From JBBIII01 sp037446575 (GTDB lineage Bacteria; Bacteroidota; Ignavibacteria; UBA10030), in assembly GCA_037446575.1 (NCBI GenBank), contig JBBIII010000005.1, positions 27,146 to 91,145 on the forward strand: a stretch of 64,000 bases of DNA. The letters are read 5' to 3'. Made by a program: the position numbers and the translations under genes. Every line of letters starts with the position of its first letter. The first letter of the stretch is position 1. Below, piece after piece: positions 19,404 through 28,673 of the stretch. The notes beneath the pieces are model-generated. The model did not search any database, had not been told where the DNA came from, and saw nothing but the letters and a program-made list of their open reading frames with translations.

Positions 19404-19441
19404 TTCCGAAGGTTTTTATATTGGTGTGAACACCTTCGGAA
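19404..19441. repeat. Inverted repeat in the gap between convergent genes
   Basis: TTCCGAAGGT (19404-19413) and ACCTTCGGAA (19432-19441) are exact reverse complements, and a second overlapping hairpin can form as ACACCTT/AAGGTGT around CGG. It lies 95 bp past the end of the ABC exporter gene. No T-run follows on the plus strand, so it may be a processing site or a dispersed repeat rather than a classical terminator. Confidence 0.45.
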
Positions 19442-19459
19442 GGTGTGCTTATAAATAGC

Positions 19460-19498
19460 ATTAAAATTAAAAAGTCCATCCCGATTCAAGGATGGACT
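19460..19498 (-). terminator. Rho-independent terminator of the outer-membrane protein gene
   Basis: AGTCCATCC (19473-19481) pairs with GGATGGACT (19490-19498) around an 8-base loop. On the minus strand the stem is followed by TTTTAATTTTAAT. It sits 21 bp beyond the stop of the gene ending at 19519. Confidence 0.85.
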
Positions 19499-19518
19499 CT
19501 ATACAATTGTCTATAGAT

Positions 19519-21009
19519 TTAAAACTTATGAGAAAAAGTTACATTTATTGTTTGAGTTGTAATTATTTCTTTAGTTCTTGAAGCTGGTACATTACTCCAA
19601 ATATAATTATCCCTATGTGTCTTCCAATCCCCATAACTAAAAGATCCATTAATCGAACTGCTTTCATCTAACATAAAACCAATTCCGACTGTATAGAACT
19701 TTTGATCGTAATCTGCAGGATCGCCTTTCCACGGTGATGGTTTCCACTCAATGCCTCCTCTTAACTTTAGACCGATGCTCCAAATCGTAGCTTCAAAACC
19801 TCCGCGTAAATTCCAAGTTTCACGCATCCACTTTTTAATATTTCGGTTTTCTTCAATCAAATCCGGATTGTTTGTATCAAATTCCATCTGTGTCCAATCT
19901 GTGTATTCAGCATCTCCGGCAAGTAACAACCAATTTATCGGCTGGAGAGATAAACCTGTACTTAATACTAATGGAGTTACAATTTTATATTTTGTCTCAC
20001 CAGGTGGTAACGAAGCTTTATATTCAATACCATCATCAAATTTGCTGATACCATCATCTGTAAAGGTTTCTGTAATTTCATAAGTTGTAGGAATTCGTAT
20101 GGATGCACCAATCCGATATTTTCCGGGCATTCTATACATGATACCAAAGAGAGCATTAAAACCACTAAGATCGCTTTTTATTGTGCTGGTGTATGTCCAG
20201 CGAGAAAAATTATATGGAAATATATAAGAAGCTTTATAAATATTGCGAGAATCTATCTCCGTAAATTCACGATCATAAGTATATGAGCCAGAAGCAAAGT
20301 TCAACGAAACCCCAATAGATAGATTTGGTGCAATATCAATTCCGCCGCCAAAAGACCAGTGATTGATTCCGCCGCCTTCTACGATTCGCCCTGCTTGTTG
20401 AACGCTATCAGTCAGAACTGGTATTAAACCTTCGTCTTTATTTATTGTATCTAAAAAAGTATCAGCTAACCATAATTTATAGACTATACTTCTGTTAAGA
20501 AAATCATCATACTTATCTTTAGAATAATAAAAAGTATTCTCATTTGAAGTTAAAGATCGAACAATCGAACTTCCAGCATTAAATCCATCAAACGAAGCAA
20601 CTGATGTAAAATTCGCTACCCTGCCAAACCCAAACGCAAATGTCAACCCGCCGCGAACTGTTGCAATCGGATATACAATACCAAGATTATCTAATTTTAA
20701 TGCGTTATCATTATCGGTGGTTTTGTTGCCGAAAAATGTAACATCGTTTCCATAACCAAGTCGGGATAACCCGGCTGAGAATTCAAAACTCTTCTGTTGA
20801 GACAACCCTGCAGGATTTCCAAAAAGCGCCGAATAATCATCAGCTAATCCAACTACTGTATTACCCATGCCTTGCGCCCGTCCACCAACTGCAGAGTTAA
20901 TTTGAGAAAATCTTAAAACATCAGTAGCATATTGAGCTCCCATTTGTTGAATATGTAATACAATCATACTTAAAATTAAAATCCAATATTTTCTGCTAAT
21001 ACTTTTCAT
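19519..21009 (-). CDS. Outer-membrane beta-barrel protein, FadL/PorV-like
   Basis: 496 aa with an N-terminal signal peptide ending at about residue 25 (QMGAQ). The mature start, SAVGGRAQGMGNTVVGLADD followed by ALFGNPAGL, is the conserved opening of FadL/OmpP1 and PorV-like proteins in the FCB group. Alternating polar/hydrophobic strands continue to a C-terminal Phe (TFSHKF), typical of outer-membrane barrels. It could be a transport channel for hydrophobic compounds or a PorV-like shuttle of type IX secretion; sequence alone does not decide. It is 25 bp from the Tyr-rich lipoprotein gene upstream, probably in the same transcript. Confidence 0.75.
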   Translation of the reverse strand: MKSISRKYWILILSMIVLHIQQMGAQYATDVLRFSQINSAVGGRAQGMGNTVVGLADDYSALFGNPAGLSQQKSFEFSAGLSRLGYGNDVTFFGNKTTDNDNALKLDNLGIVYPIATVRGGLTFAFGFGRVANFTSVASFDGFNAGSSIVRSLTSNENTFYYSKDKYDDFLNRSIVYKLWLADTFLDTINKDEGLIPVLTDSVQQAGRIVEGGGINHWSFGGGIDIAPNLSIGVSLNFASGSYTYDREFTEIDSRNIYKASYIFPYNFSRWTYTSTIKSDLSGFNALFGIMYRMPGKYRIGASIRIPTTYEITETFTDDGISKFDDGIEYKASLPPGETKYKIVTPLVLSTGLSLQPINWLLLAGDAEYTDWTQMEFDTNNPDLIEENRNIKKWMRETWNLRGGFEATIWSIGLKLRGGIEWKPSPWKGDPADYDQKFYTVGIGFMLDESSSINGSFSYGDWKTHRDNYIWSNVPASRTKEIITTQTINVTFSHKF

Positions 21010-21034
21010 AATTCATCTGCTCCATTCAAATATA

Positions 21035-22027
21035 TTAACGTCTTGACCTTCCAGAATCGCCGCTACTGTTATCACTGCTTCTACTTTCTCCGCCTCTACT
21101 GCTCGGGGGTGGAGAGCTTGGCGGTGGACTTGTTCTTTGCGGCGGCGGTGAATAACTTGGCGCGCTTCGCTCGGAAGAACCTCTCGAAGATTCGCCACCT
21201 CTATTATATCCGCCTTGTCTTGTGGACGAACTGCGATTTTCGCGTACTTGATCATTATTCTCATTACTCTGATTTGTTCGTTGAACTTCATTTCTTTTTG
21301 ATGAATTATCATTAGTTTGGTTATTGCTATCATCACGCTGTCGTGGTTGTTGGACTTCATAATTTCCACGCGAAGTACGTCCGGTTGTAACTCGTTCTGA
21401 AGCCCCACGTGAAGACGACGACTTATTACGATCTGATCTTATCGCGCCTGCAGTTCCGGGTGAAGGTGCGGCGCCAGCGCTTCGAGATATTCCAGCATCA
21501 CGCGTAGTTGAGATTTGACTATCGTTCGACGGGGAAACTGAACGACTTGTTCTAACATTATCATATTCACCTCTTACATTCCCTCCTCTTTGATAACCTG
21601 AGTTACGCGTTATATAGGAACGAGTACCGTAATTATACCAACCCGGTGAAGAGTAATAAGCGTAACCAGGAGAATAATACCAATAATTCCAACGATACCA
21701 GTGATAAGAATATGGATAATATACTGGTCCCCAATACCAAGGATCCCACCAATATGAGTATGTCGGATAAACACATCCGTAATCCCACGCCCAATAGGAA
21801 CGCCACGTTGGATAATAGTACGTAAATCCGATGCTTGTTCGTGGTTGCCAATCATCGTAATAATCTGAACGGTTATCATTCTCGTAATCACTTATAGTTT
21901 TTTCTTCCATTTGATAGGATGAATCTTCTTCTCTCGTCGAAGCGATTTGAGTGTAACATCCTTGAAAAAGTATTGCTAATATACTTATTACAAAAATTGC
22001 AATTAATATTGATTTCAATGTTTTCAT
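21035..22027 (-). CDS. Tyr/Trp-rich lipoprotein with Ser/Arg-rich tail
   Basis: 330 aa, unrecognised. Residues 1-24 form a lipoprotein signal (ILFQGCYTQ, Cys24). Residues about 60-130 are extraordinarily aromatic, with repeated pairs and triplets of Tyr and Trp separated by Pro and Gly. Residues about 140-330 are low-complexity Ser, Arg, Asn, Gln and Gly, with Pro runs near 300 (SPPPQRTSPPPSSPPPSS). The segment order suggests a membrane-anchored, sticky or disordered surface protein. GAGGTC lies just before the ATG. The composition supports a real protein: the signal is intact and there are no stops over 990 bp. Confidence 0.7.
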   Translation of the reverse strand: MKTLKSILIAIFVISILAILFQGCYTQIASTREEDSSYQMEEKTISDYENDNRSDYYDDWQPRTSIGFTYYYPTWRSYWAWDYGCVYPTYSYWWDPWYWGPVYYPYSYHWYRWNYWYYSPGYAYYSSPGWYNYGTRSYITRNSGYQRGGNVRGEYDNVRTSRSVSPSNDSQISTTRDAGISRSAGAAPSPGTAGAIRSDRNKSSSSRGASERVTTGRTSRGNYEVQQPRQRDDSNNQTNDNSSKRNEVQRTNQSNENNDQVRENRSSSTRQGGYNRGGESSRGSSERSAPSYSPPPQRTSPPPSSPPPSSRGGESRSSDNSSGDSGRSRR

Positions 22028-22209
22028 AACTGACCTCTTATATTTGACGCTTTATAGATACTCAAGTATCCTGCCAACAAATTTACACAATAGGCGCTTG
22101 AATTCAGCTTTTTTTTGCCATTTTCAAGCTTTTTTCTTTATAACAAATAATCTTTGTCCACATTACTAATCATTAATGTCCACTGAGCTAAACATATAAT
22201 TAAAGCGGT

Positions 22210-22980
22210 TTAGAAATGCCCAATATAATCTAATTGCAAAGTTCTATTTCCAACTTTCACATTTTCCTGATTTTTAACAATGTTCTTTAAATCAAATCCA
22301 ACAACAAGCCCTTTGCCCCACGACCATCTAAAAGCAAAGTTGAGATATCCTTTTCCTTTGCCCATTGAATTTCCGTGATTGTCATTAGTAGCAAAATCAT
22401 ATTCAAAAATAATTGAAATATCTTTACCTAATGATTTTTCCAAACCAAGATACGCGCTCAAGTCTTTATCGCCATCATCTATTTCCATTGATCTATTAAC
22501 ACCTGCGTGAACGCTTAGGTTTCCCATAAAAGCGTAATTCTTGCTGGCGACTGCATAAACTCCCGGTGATTTGATAGTATATCTATTCAATCCACTTTTA
22601 ATATACGGTTCTTTACCTTGCGAATCGAACCCAATTGCAAGTGCAGGGATTACCGATCCCTCGTTCATCAGCCGAAGTTTTGCGTTTACACCGGGCATTG
22701 GATTCATAAGAATTTCCTTATGGCCTATAATTTCTGTTCCGCCATAATTAATCCCGAATGTAAATGGTTCGAATATTCCCACCGAAATGCCGATTAATAC
22801 TCCACCATTTTGAAAAAAATTAGACGTAACCGAATATGAGCCATATTTCAACAATCCGGCGGTCGGTTTATCAACAAGCATTAGCGGCTCACTTGTCGCC
22901 CCTTCGCCGACATAACTTTGAGCAAATATAAAATTGCTTGTTAATATTACTATGATTAGAACTAAAAATATTTTTTTCAC
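22210..22980 (-). CDS. Exported beta-barrel-like protein (YjbH-like)
   Basis: 256 aa from a GTG start at 22980. AAGGAG (22987-22992) lies 6 bases before this GTG, and the start gives a clean signal peptide (KKIFLVLIIVILTSNFIFAQ). An upstream in-frame ATG at 23019 would overlap the preceding gene and place charged residues before the signal. The mature part has Gly-rich amphipathic strands (GVLIGISVGIFEPFTFGINY, IIFEYDFATNDNHG) and ends in Phe, typical of a small outer-membrane barrel. It resembles YjbH-type proteins, but the match is from memory. Function unknown. Confidence 0.65.
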   Translation of the reverse strand: MKKIFLVLIIVILTSNFIFAQSYVGEGATSEPLMLVDKPTAGLLKYGSYSVTSNFFQNGGVLIGISVGIFEPFTFGINYGGTEIIGHKEILMNPMPGVNAKLRLMNEGSVIPALAIGFDSQGKEPYIKSGLNRYTIKSPGVYAVASKNYAFMGNLSVHAGVNRSMEIDDGDKDLSAYLGLEKSLGKDISIIFEYDFATNDNHGNSMGKGKGYLNFAFRWSWGKGLVVGFDLKNIVKNQENVKVGNRTLQLDYIGHF

Positions 22981-22999
22981 TTTGCTCTCCTTAATAAAT

Positions 23000-24532
23000 T
23001 TACAAATCGTCTTCACCAAAAATTCTTTTTACATTATCAGGCAATTTTTTTCTTGTTTCGTTTTGTTCATCATTTCTAAGTTTAGCTTGAGTTTGCTTCG
23101 ATTCTTTTTTTATTATTCGGAACCCTTCTTCGAACGGAATATCATTATTTAGTAAGGTATTATCAACTTTTTGTTTATGTGAGAACTTGAGAATCGGGGC
23201 AGGCGAGGATTCTTGATCCTTCTCAAAATCATTAACGCTTAATAATTTTCTTAACATCCTATCGCTTTCGACAGCTAATTCCTCTTCCGAATACGTAAGC
23301 AAGTTCCCTTCCCGCACATAAAATTCCCCGTTCACCATTACTTCACTAATGAATTTAGACGATATCGATAGTAAAATGGATTCGAGCATATTCTGATAAT
23401 TGCCGAGCGTCAATAAACTACATACGCTAAAATCAGATAAATTTATGAAAACGAAATCAGCTTTTTTTCCAACTTCGATCGTCCCAATTTCAGATTGAAG
23501 CCCGAGCGCATTAGCTCCATTACTTGTCAACAATGCCAACAACTCGTAAGCATTTTCTAATGACAATCCGAGCGATTTTAAAATTGTTACATAAGCTTGA
23601 AAAATTTCAATCGGGTTAGAAACGCCCCAATCGCTTCCTATAGCAATGGGAACTTTCCTTCTTATTAATTCTCCATACAAGGGCAAATCAGTCTCTTTAT
23701 TAAGTATAGCTAAAGGTGATAGCACTAAATATTTTCCAGATTTTGACACCACATCCCAATCTGCCTCATCATTTATAATCAGATGAAGCAATTGTACAGG
23801 ATAGTCAAAAAGATGGTAATCGGAATACAACTGCGTGATTGATTTGTTAAAATTCTTTTTGATAATATCATTCGCGCGTTTTGTTTGACCTAAATGCAAG
23901 ATTATCGGATAATGAAATTCATTTGCTATGCGTATTGTTGATTGAAGATTATAGACAGTCAGATTCTCTTCATCCGCAATAACTACAGCAAATTTGATGT
24001 TCGGCAAATTTAATTTGCGAGCGGCTTCGATTTGATCTCCATTGTGCAAACCAATATAACCCTTTATGCACGTCTGCTGCATTGCCTCGACAGCGGCTTG
24101 AAAGGAATGTTCATGATTATCGCTGCCAAATTCTGCTAATGTAGTTATGCCCGATTTTAAAGCCGAATAATATGACAACCGATAGATAGATAAAAAATCG
24201 TCGTAAGTTGCTTCGCTTTGCAAAAATTTTAACGCTCTATCAATTTGTGGATTTTTATTCCACTTCGCCATCGGTTGATTAGCCGTAAGGTACCGCAAAA
24301 TAAATGATTCGCCTGTATGGTGCGCATCAATAAAACCGGGAACAATAATTTTTCCTTTTGCATCAATAATTTCTGCCGAAGGATATAATGCTTTTAATAC
24401 GGGAGCTGGTTTAGTAACATCTGTAATAAATCCATTCTGAACAAGAATAGTAATTTGACCAGCTCGGTTCTGTCGATCTCCGGTAAAAACAATTCCATTT
24501 TCAATTATTTTAGTCGATCCAAACACGCTCAT
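23000..24532 (-). CDS. Amidohydrolase-family protein with altered metal-site motif
   Basis: 510 aa, TIM-barrel amidohydrolase of the TrzN/ATZ/chlorohydrolase type (VPGFIDAHHTGE near 64-75). Expected metal ligands: the HxH pair of strand 1 reads H71-H72-T73, so the second His is missing. Strand 5 His213 (ILHLGQ), strand 6 His250 (LLHLI) and strand 8 Asp301 (IGSDWG) are present. The C-terminal SEIGTIEVGKKADFVFI is the usual family ending. About 80 residues at the C-terminus are charged and helical with no domain named. The ATG overlaps the cysS stop (ATGA), so the two are coupled. Substrate unknown; the metal site may be mononuclear. Confidence 0.78.
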   Translation of the reverse strand: MSVFGSTKIIENGIVFTGDRQNRAGQITILVQNGFITDVTKPAPVLKALYPSAEIIDAKGKIIVPGFIDAHHTGESFILRYLTANQPMAKWNKNPQIDRALKFLQSEATYDDFLSIYRLSYYSALKSGITTLAEFGSDNHEHSFQAAVEAMQQTCIKGYIGLHNGDQIEAARKLNLPNIKFAVVIADEENLTVYNLQSTIRIANEFHYPIILHLGQTKRANDIIKKNFNKSITQLYSDYHLFDYPVQLLHLIINDEADWDVVSKSGKYLVLSPLAILNKETDLPLYGELIRRKVPIAIGSDWGVSNPIEIFQAYVTILKSLGLSLENAYELLALLTSNGANALGLQSEIGTIEVGKKADFVFINLSDFSVCSLLTLGNYQNMLESILLSISSKFISEVMVNGEFYVREGNLLTYSEEELAVESDRMLRKLLSVNDFEKDQESSPAPILKFSHKQKVDNTLLNNDIPFEEGFRIIKKESKQTQAKLRNDEQNETRKKLPDNVKRIFGEDDL

Positions 24533-25980
24533 ACATCCAATTTACGCCAATTTGTGTTCTCTTTTTTATCTTCCAAAATATAACCAATTGATTTTAACCC
24601 ATCACGAATAAAATCTGATAGCGGCCATAATTTTTGTTTTCTTACTTCTTCGCGCACTTTGACGATTAGTTTCATTAATTCATTTTCGGTTTTTGCATCG
24701 CTTGTTGAAGATGGAAGATGTTCTGGAATTATTCCAAGAACTTTTCCACCATAATCCATGAACAACCGATCAATCTGATTTAATGCGTCAATGTTAATCT
24801 TTTGATCGGTGTTCAACATTTGATTGATTTCACGAATTAAATCGAACATAACTCCAATAGCAAGTGGTGCGTTAAAATCATCGTCCATTGCCTCGATAAA
24901 ACGCTTTTTATATGGGGTCAGATCGAACATTACCCCTTCTTTGCGTCCTTCGCTATTTGCTTGTTGTAATTCTAAACGAAGATTACGCATAAAATAAATT
25001 AATTTTTCATACCCGCTCTTTGCCGCTTGCAAAGCTTCATCGCTAAAATCTAATGTACTTCTATAATGACTTTGCATAATAAAGAAACGAATAACAAGCG
25101 GGTCGTATTTGGTAAATGAGTCTTTTAGCGTAACAAAATTCCCAAGCGACTTCGACATTTTTTTACCATTTACAGTTACAAGATTATTATGAACCCAATA
25201 CTTTACAAAAGGTTTGCCAGTTGCAGCTTCGCTTTGAGCAATTTCGCACTCGTGGTGCGGAAATTGGTTGTCCATTCCACCGCCATGTATGTCGATCGTC
25301 TCGCCGAGATATTTCATCGACATTGCCGAACACTCAATATGCCAACCGGGAAAACCTTCGCCCCAAGGACTTTGCCATCTCATAATATGCTCTGGCTCAG
25401 CTTTTTTCCATAATGCAAAATCAGCAGGGTGTCTTTTTTCTGAACGTAATTCCACGCGCGTCCCTTCTACTGCTTCTTCTAAGTTTCTGCCTGAAAGTAT
25501 TCCATAAGCTTTAAATTTTTGGACATCGTAATAGACCGAACCATTTACTTCATATGCAAAACCATCCGACAAAAGTTTTTTTATTATTTCTATTTGTTCG
25601 GTAATGTGGCCAGAAGCACGGGGAGAAATATCTGGACGCAGAATATTAAGTTTATCCATATCTTCAAAGTAACTACGCGTAATGGTTTCTGCTATTTGCA
25701 TAGGATGGATTTTTTCGATTTTAGATTGCTTCAACATCCTATCTTCGCCATCATCAAGCAAATGTCCAACATCTGTTATATTTTGAATATATAATACTTT
25801 ATAGCCAAGATAATGTAAGTAGCGAACTATTACATCGAACGAGACGTAACTTTTTCCATGCCCGATATGCGAATGACTGTAGACTGTAGGTCCACAAACA
25901 TATATTCCAACCAATCCCGCATGTATCGGTTTGAATTCTTCTTTTCGACGTGTAAGTGTATTGTAAATATTAAGACTCAT
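24529..25980 (-). CDS. cysS: Cysteinyl-tRNA synthetase
   Basis: Charges tRNA-Cys. 483 aa, class I. The HIGH-type motif is HSHIGHGKSYVSFD (about 35-48), the zinc ligands include Cys29, Cys209 and His234 (GWHIECSAM, FPHHECEIAQ), and KMSKS occurs as KKMSKSLGNF near 267-276. The C-terminal helical domain is complete. A tRNA-Cys gene is present in the same window at 45843. Confidence 0.97.
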   Translation of the reverse strand: MSLNIYNTLTRRKEEFKPIHAGLVGIYVCGPTVYSHSHIGHGKSYVSFDVIVRYLHYLGYKVLYIQNITDVGHLLDDGEDRMLKQSKIEKIHPMQIAETITRSYFEDMDKLNILRPDISPRASGHITEQIEIIKKLLSDGFAYEVNGSVYYDVQKFKAYGILSGRNLEEAVEGTRVELRSEKRHPADFALWKKAEPEHIMRWQSPWGEGFPGWHIECSAMSMKYLGETIDIHGGGMDNQFPHHECEIAQSEAATGKPFVKYWVHNNLVTVNGKKMSKSLGNFVTLKDSFTKYDPLVIRFFIMQSHYRSTLDFSDEALQAAKSGYEKLIYFMRNLRLELQQANSEGRKEGVMFDLTPYKKRFIEAMDDDFNAPLAIGVMFDLIREINQMLNTDQKINIDALNQIDRLFMDYGGKVLGIIPEHLPSSTSDAKTENELMKLIVKVREEVRKQKLWPLSDFIRDGLKSIGYILEDKKENTNWRKLDV

Positions 25981-25994
25981 TAATTTTCCAGTCT

Positions 25995-27746
25995 CTATTT
26001 AGCATTTATTAATTCTTTTGCGCCGCTTAAGCTTACATCGGTAACTTCTTCGCCGCTTAAGAGTTTTGCAACTTCGTGAATTCTTTCATCCTCTTTTAGC
26101 TTTCGTATTACAGAGGAAGTTCTTGTCTTCGTTTCAATTTTCTCAACTACGTAATGATTATTGGCGTAGCCTGCAATTTGGGGCAAATGCGTTATAGCAA
26201 TTATTTGATGAAATTGCGATAAACTTTTTAGACTTTTTCCAACTGCCTGCGCAATACGGCCGCTTATGCCTACATCTATCTCGTCAAAAACCAACAGCGG
26301 CAATCGGTCTGCTTTGGCAAGTATTGTTTTTAATGCAAGCATTATACGCGAAACTTCGCCACCTGAAGCAACTTTGACTAATGGTTTAAGATCTTCGCCA
26401 ACATTTGTCGATAAATAAAATTCGACAAAATCAATTCCATTTAAAGTTGTTTCATAGAAATCTTTGCCAAGCTTTACATAAGCATTTTCAGAGTTGCCAT
26501 CCGATTTTTCAAAAATGCGATTATCAATTCTAACGTCAAATTGTGCGTTTGCTATTCCTAATTTTGTCAGGTCTGCGCAAACCGCATTGCTGATTTTTAC
26601 AACAAGTTCGCGCCGTTTTGATGAAAGTCTTTGCGCACGCGCCGAACAATTCTTTCGTTCAATTTCAATTTGTTCTTTTAATTTATTTATTTCAGCATCG
26701 AAATTTTGAGCCATCGAAAATTCTTTCCCAATTTTCTCTCTATAAGCAATTACAGTTTCTAAAGAACCACCATACTTCTTTTTTAGAAGTGTTAATTGGC
26801 CCAAACGTTCTCGTATCTCTTCAAGTCGTTCTGGATTAAATTCTATTCTCGAATTGTAACTCTGAATAAATTTAGTCAACTCTGCAACGATTACTGCAGC
26901 CGATGCACATTCATTTTTAGGTTCTTCAAACACCCTGTCGATATGAGCAAGGTCTTCCAATTGGTTGCGCGCTTTTACCAGAAGATCATAAACCGATTGA
27001 CCGCCTGCGTTTTCCCCATCGCTGTTACTTGATTCTCCTTCATAAAGTGATTTATAAAGCAAAGATGTGGCTTCAAAAAGTTTTTCCGAATTTTCTAATA
27101 TCCGAAGTTCGTTTTCTAATTCCTCTTCTTCACCTTTTTGCGGGTTGACCGCATCAATTTCTTTCATTTGAAATTCATGCAATTCGAGCTTTGCTTTAAG
27201 TTCTTTTTCATTATGAGTAAGAGTGCGTAATTCAGAAAACAACTTGGATAACTTTTCGTAAGAATTACGGAATTCTAAAACAATTCCTTCTAAGCCGCCA
27301 AATTCGTCGACCAATTGGATGTGAGTTTCAATGCGAAGTAATGATTGATGTTCATGCTGTCCATGCAAATCGACAAGATGATTCCCAATTTGATTCATCA
27401 GATTAAGCGTTATTGGAGTATCATTAGCGAAGCATCGAGATTGCCCTTTTATAGAGACTTCGCGCCGTAAAATCAATTCTTTACAATATTCAATTTCGTT
27501 CTGATCAAGTATAGAGTTAATACGCTTATTGCCTGCAATTTCAAAGATTCCCTCTATAATAGCTTTTTCACTTCCTTTACGAACTATATCCGTGTTAGCA
27601 CGTTCTCCTAATATTAAACTCAGCGCGTCAATAATAATTGATTTGCCAGCGCCAGTTTCGCCGGTAATTATATTCAAGCCATTCTCGAATTCAATTTCTA
27701 TGGATTCGATTAAAGCATAATTCCGGATTGATAAGAATTTTAGCAT
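25995..27746 (-). CDS. recN: DNA repair protein RecN
   Basis: SMC-like ATPase acting at double-strand breaks. 583 aa. Walker A GETGAGKSIIIDAL near 30-43, long coiled coils flanking the middle (about 150-370), the signature VASGGEVSRIMLALK and Walker B LLVFDEIDVGISG near 485, then ITHLPQIAGYA. Length is typical. It is 14 bp upstream of cysS on the same strand. Confidence 0.96.
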   Translation of the reverse strand: MLKFLSIRNYALIESIEIEFENGLNIITGETGAGKSIIIDALSLILGERANTDIVRKGSEKAIIEGIFEIAGNKRINSILDQNEIEYCKELILRREVSIKGQSRCFANDTPITLNLMNQIGNHLVDLHGQHEHQSLLRIETHIQLVDEFGGLEGIVLEFRNSYEKLSKLFSELRTLTHNEKELKAKLELHEFQMKEIDAVNPQKGEEEELENELRILENSEKLFEATSLLYKSLYEGESSNSDGENAGGQSVYDLLVKARNQLEDLAHIDRVFEEPKNECASAAVIVAELTKFIQSYNSRIEFNPERLEEIRERLGQLTLLKKKYGGSLETVIAYREKIGKEFSMAQNFDAEINKLKEQIEIERKNCSARAQRLSSKRRELVVKISNAVCADLTKLGIANAQFDVRIDNRIFEKSDGNSENAYVKLGKDFYETTLNGIDFVEFYLSTNVGEDLKPLVKVASGGEVSRIMLALKTILAKADRLPLLVFDEIDVGISGRIAQAVGKSLKSLSQFHQIIAITHLPQIAGYANNHYVVEKIETKTRTSSVIRKLKEDERIHEVAKLLSGEEVTDVSLSGAKELINAK

Positions 27747-27839
27747 AATTATAAAACAAATGTAAGAAAAAAAGATGGATTTTCAATGATATAAAGTATA
27801 GATGACTTTGGATTAGCAATAAGTTTTTCTTGATTGCTC

Positions 27840-28673
27840 TTAATTCAGCGGCAAATTTTCTGTTCCAAGGTCAAAGAAACGAATTTCGGGCACATCTCCA
27901 ATAATTCCATGATAATAAGCGTAGTGCATAAATTCCGAAAGACTCGCCTCCTCTTTTTCATTGAAATCATAGTTAAAAGCTGAAAGGTATTCAGATACAT
28001 TTTTTATGGATAATTTTTTTTGATTTGCTATTGCGATTGCAATTTGTTCCTTTAATTTCAATCCCTCTTTTTTTGCTTCAAACAACGCTGATGCTTCATT
28101 GCCTATTAATTCTTCTTCACGTCCAACCCAAAATCCGTAAATATAAGGTAAATTTGTTAAATCGTTCCATTCTTCAACAAGGTCTAAAATAAATATTCCT
28201 TGCTGGGAATAATCTTTAGGGAACGGATTAATTAACAATGCGGCGTCCGTTTTTTCAAGCATCGTATTAATATCAGGAAGCATTGGAATGAATTGAATAT
28301 TTTGATGTCCAAACTGATTTCTATATTTTTCTTTAAGAATAATATTTGCCAAGATAACTTCAGAAGTATAGCTGATATCAAATGCAATGCGTTCTAAATT
28401 CCGTTTATTTTCTTTTATAAAAAGCTGAATAGTATTGGTAGGGGTACTTGAGGAAGCGCAAATATTTGGAACTATGCAATATTCTCCGCCGTGTCGCGCA
28501 TAATCAATAGGCGACAAAAAAGCGCTCCGAATTTCATCAGAGCGCTTAGAAAATTTTAAAGCATTTTTTGCAGGGATATCTTCAATTAACTCAAATGGAG
28601 AGTCAGGTTTATCCAATCCGAATATAAGCGGTTTTAAATATACAGCATCCGATACTGCAAGCCGCGATTTCAT
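27840..28673 (-). CDS. MqnA-like periplasmic-binding-fold protein (menaquinone futalosine pathway family)
   Basis: 277 aa with the VitK2_biosynth (MqnA/MqnD) fold: AFLSPIDYAR, NICASSSTPTNTIQLF, AFDISYTSEVILANIIL, DAALLINPFPKDY and the DLVEEWNDLTNLPYIYGFWV segment that corresponds to the MqnA dLg-eW-eltGlPFVfa-W motif. MqnA converts chorismate to 3-enolpyruvylbenzoate in the futalosine route to menaquinone. Whether this copy is MqnA itself or a paralogue is uncertain, since other mqn genes are not in the window. Its ATG overlaps the rplS stop (TAATG), an unusual partner for a ribosomal protein gene. Confidence 0.6.
   Translation of the reverse strand: MKSRLAVSDAVYLKPLIFGLDKPDSPFELIEDIPAKNALKFSKRSDEIRSAFLSPIDYARHGGEYCIVPNICASSSTPTNTIQLFIKENKRNLERIAFDISYTSEVILANIILKEKYRNQFGHQNIQFIPMLPDINTMLEKTDAALLINPFPKDYSQQGIFILDLVEEWNDLTNLPYIYGFWVGREEELIGNEASALFEAKKEGLKLKEQIAIAIANQKKLSIKNVSEYLSAFNYDFNEKEEASLSEFMHYAYYHGIIGDVPEIRFFDLGTENLPLN

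Noticed and set aside
19519..21009. Firm identification as PorV of type IX secretion
   Set aside because: Only the general FadL/PorV opening is visible and no other type IX secretion genes are in the window.
21013..21408. 131-aa frame rich in Arg, Glu and Val on the minus strand
   Set aside because: It is the alternate reading of the repetitive Ser/Arg region of the lipoprotein gene; the composition mirrors the codon bias of that region.
22096..22129. GCTTGAA/TTCAAGC inverted repeat followed by T-run
   Set aside because: It is oriented as a plus-strand terminator, but no plus-strand gene ends there; the short stem and long loop make chance likely.
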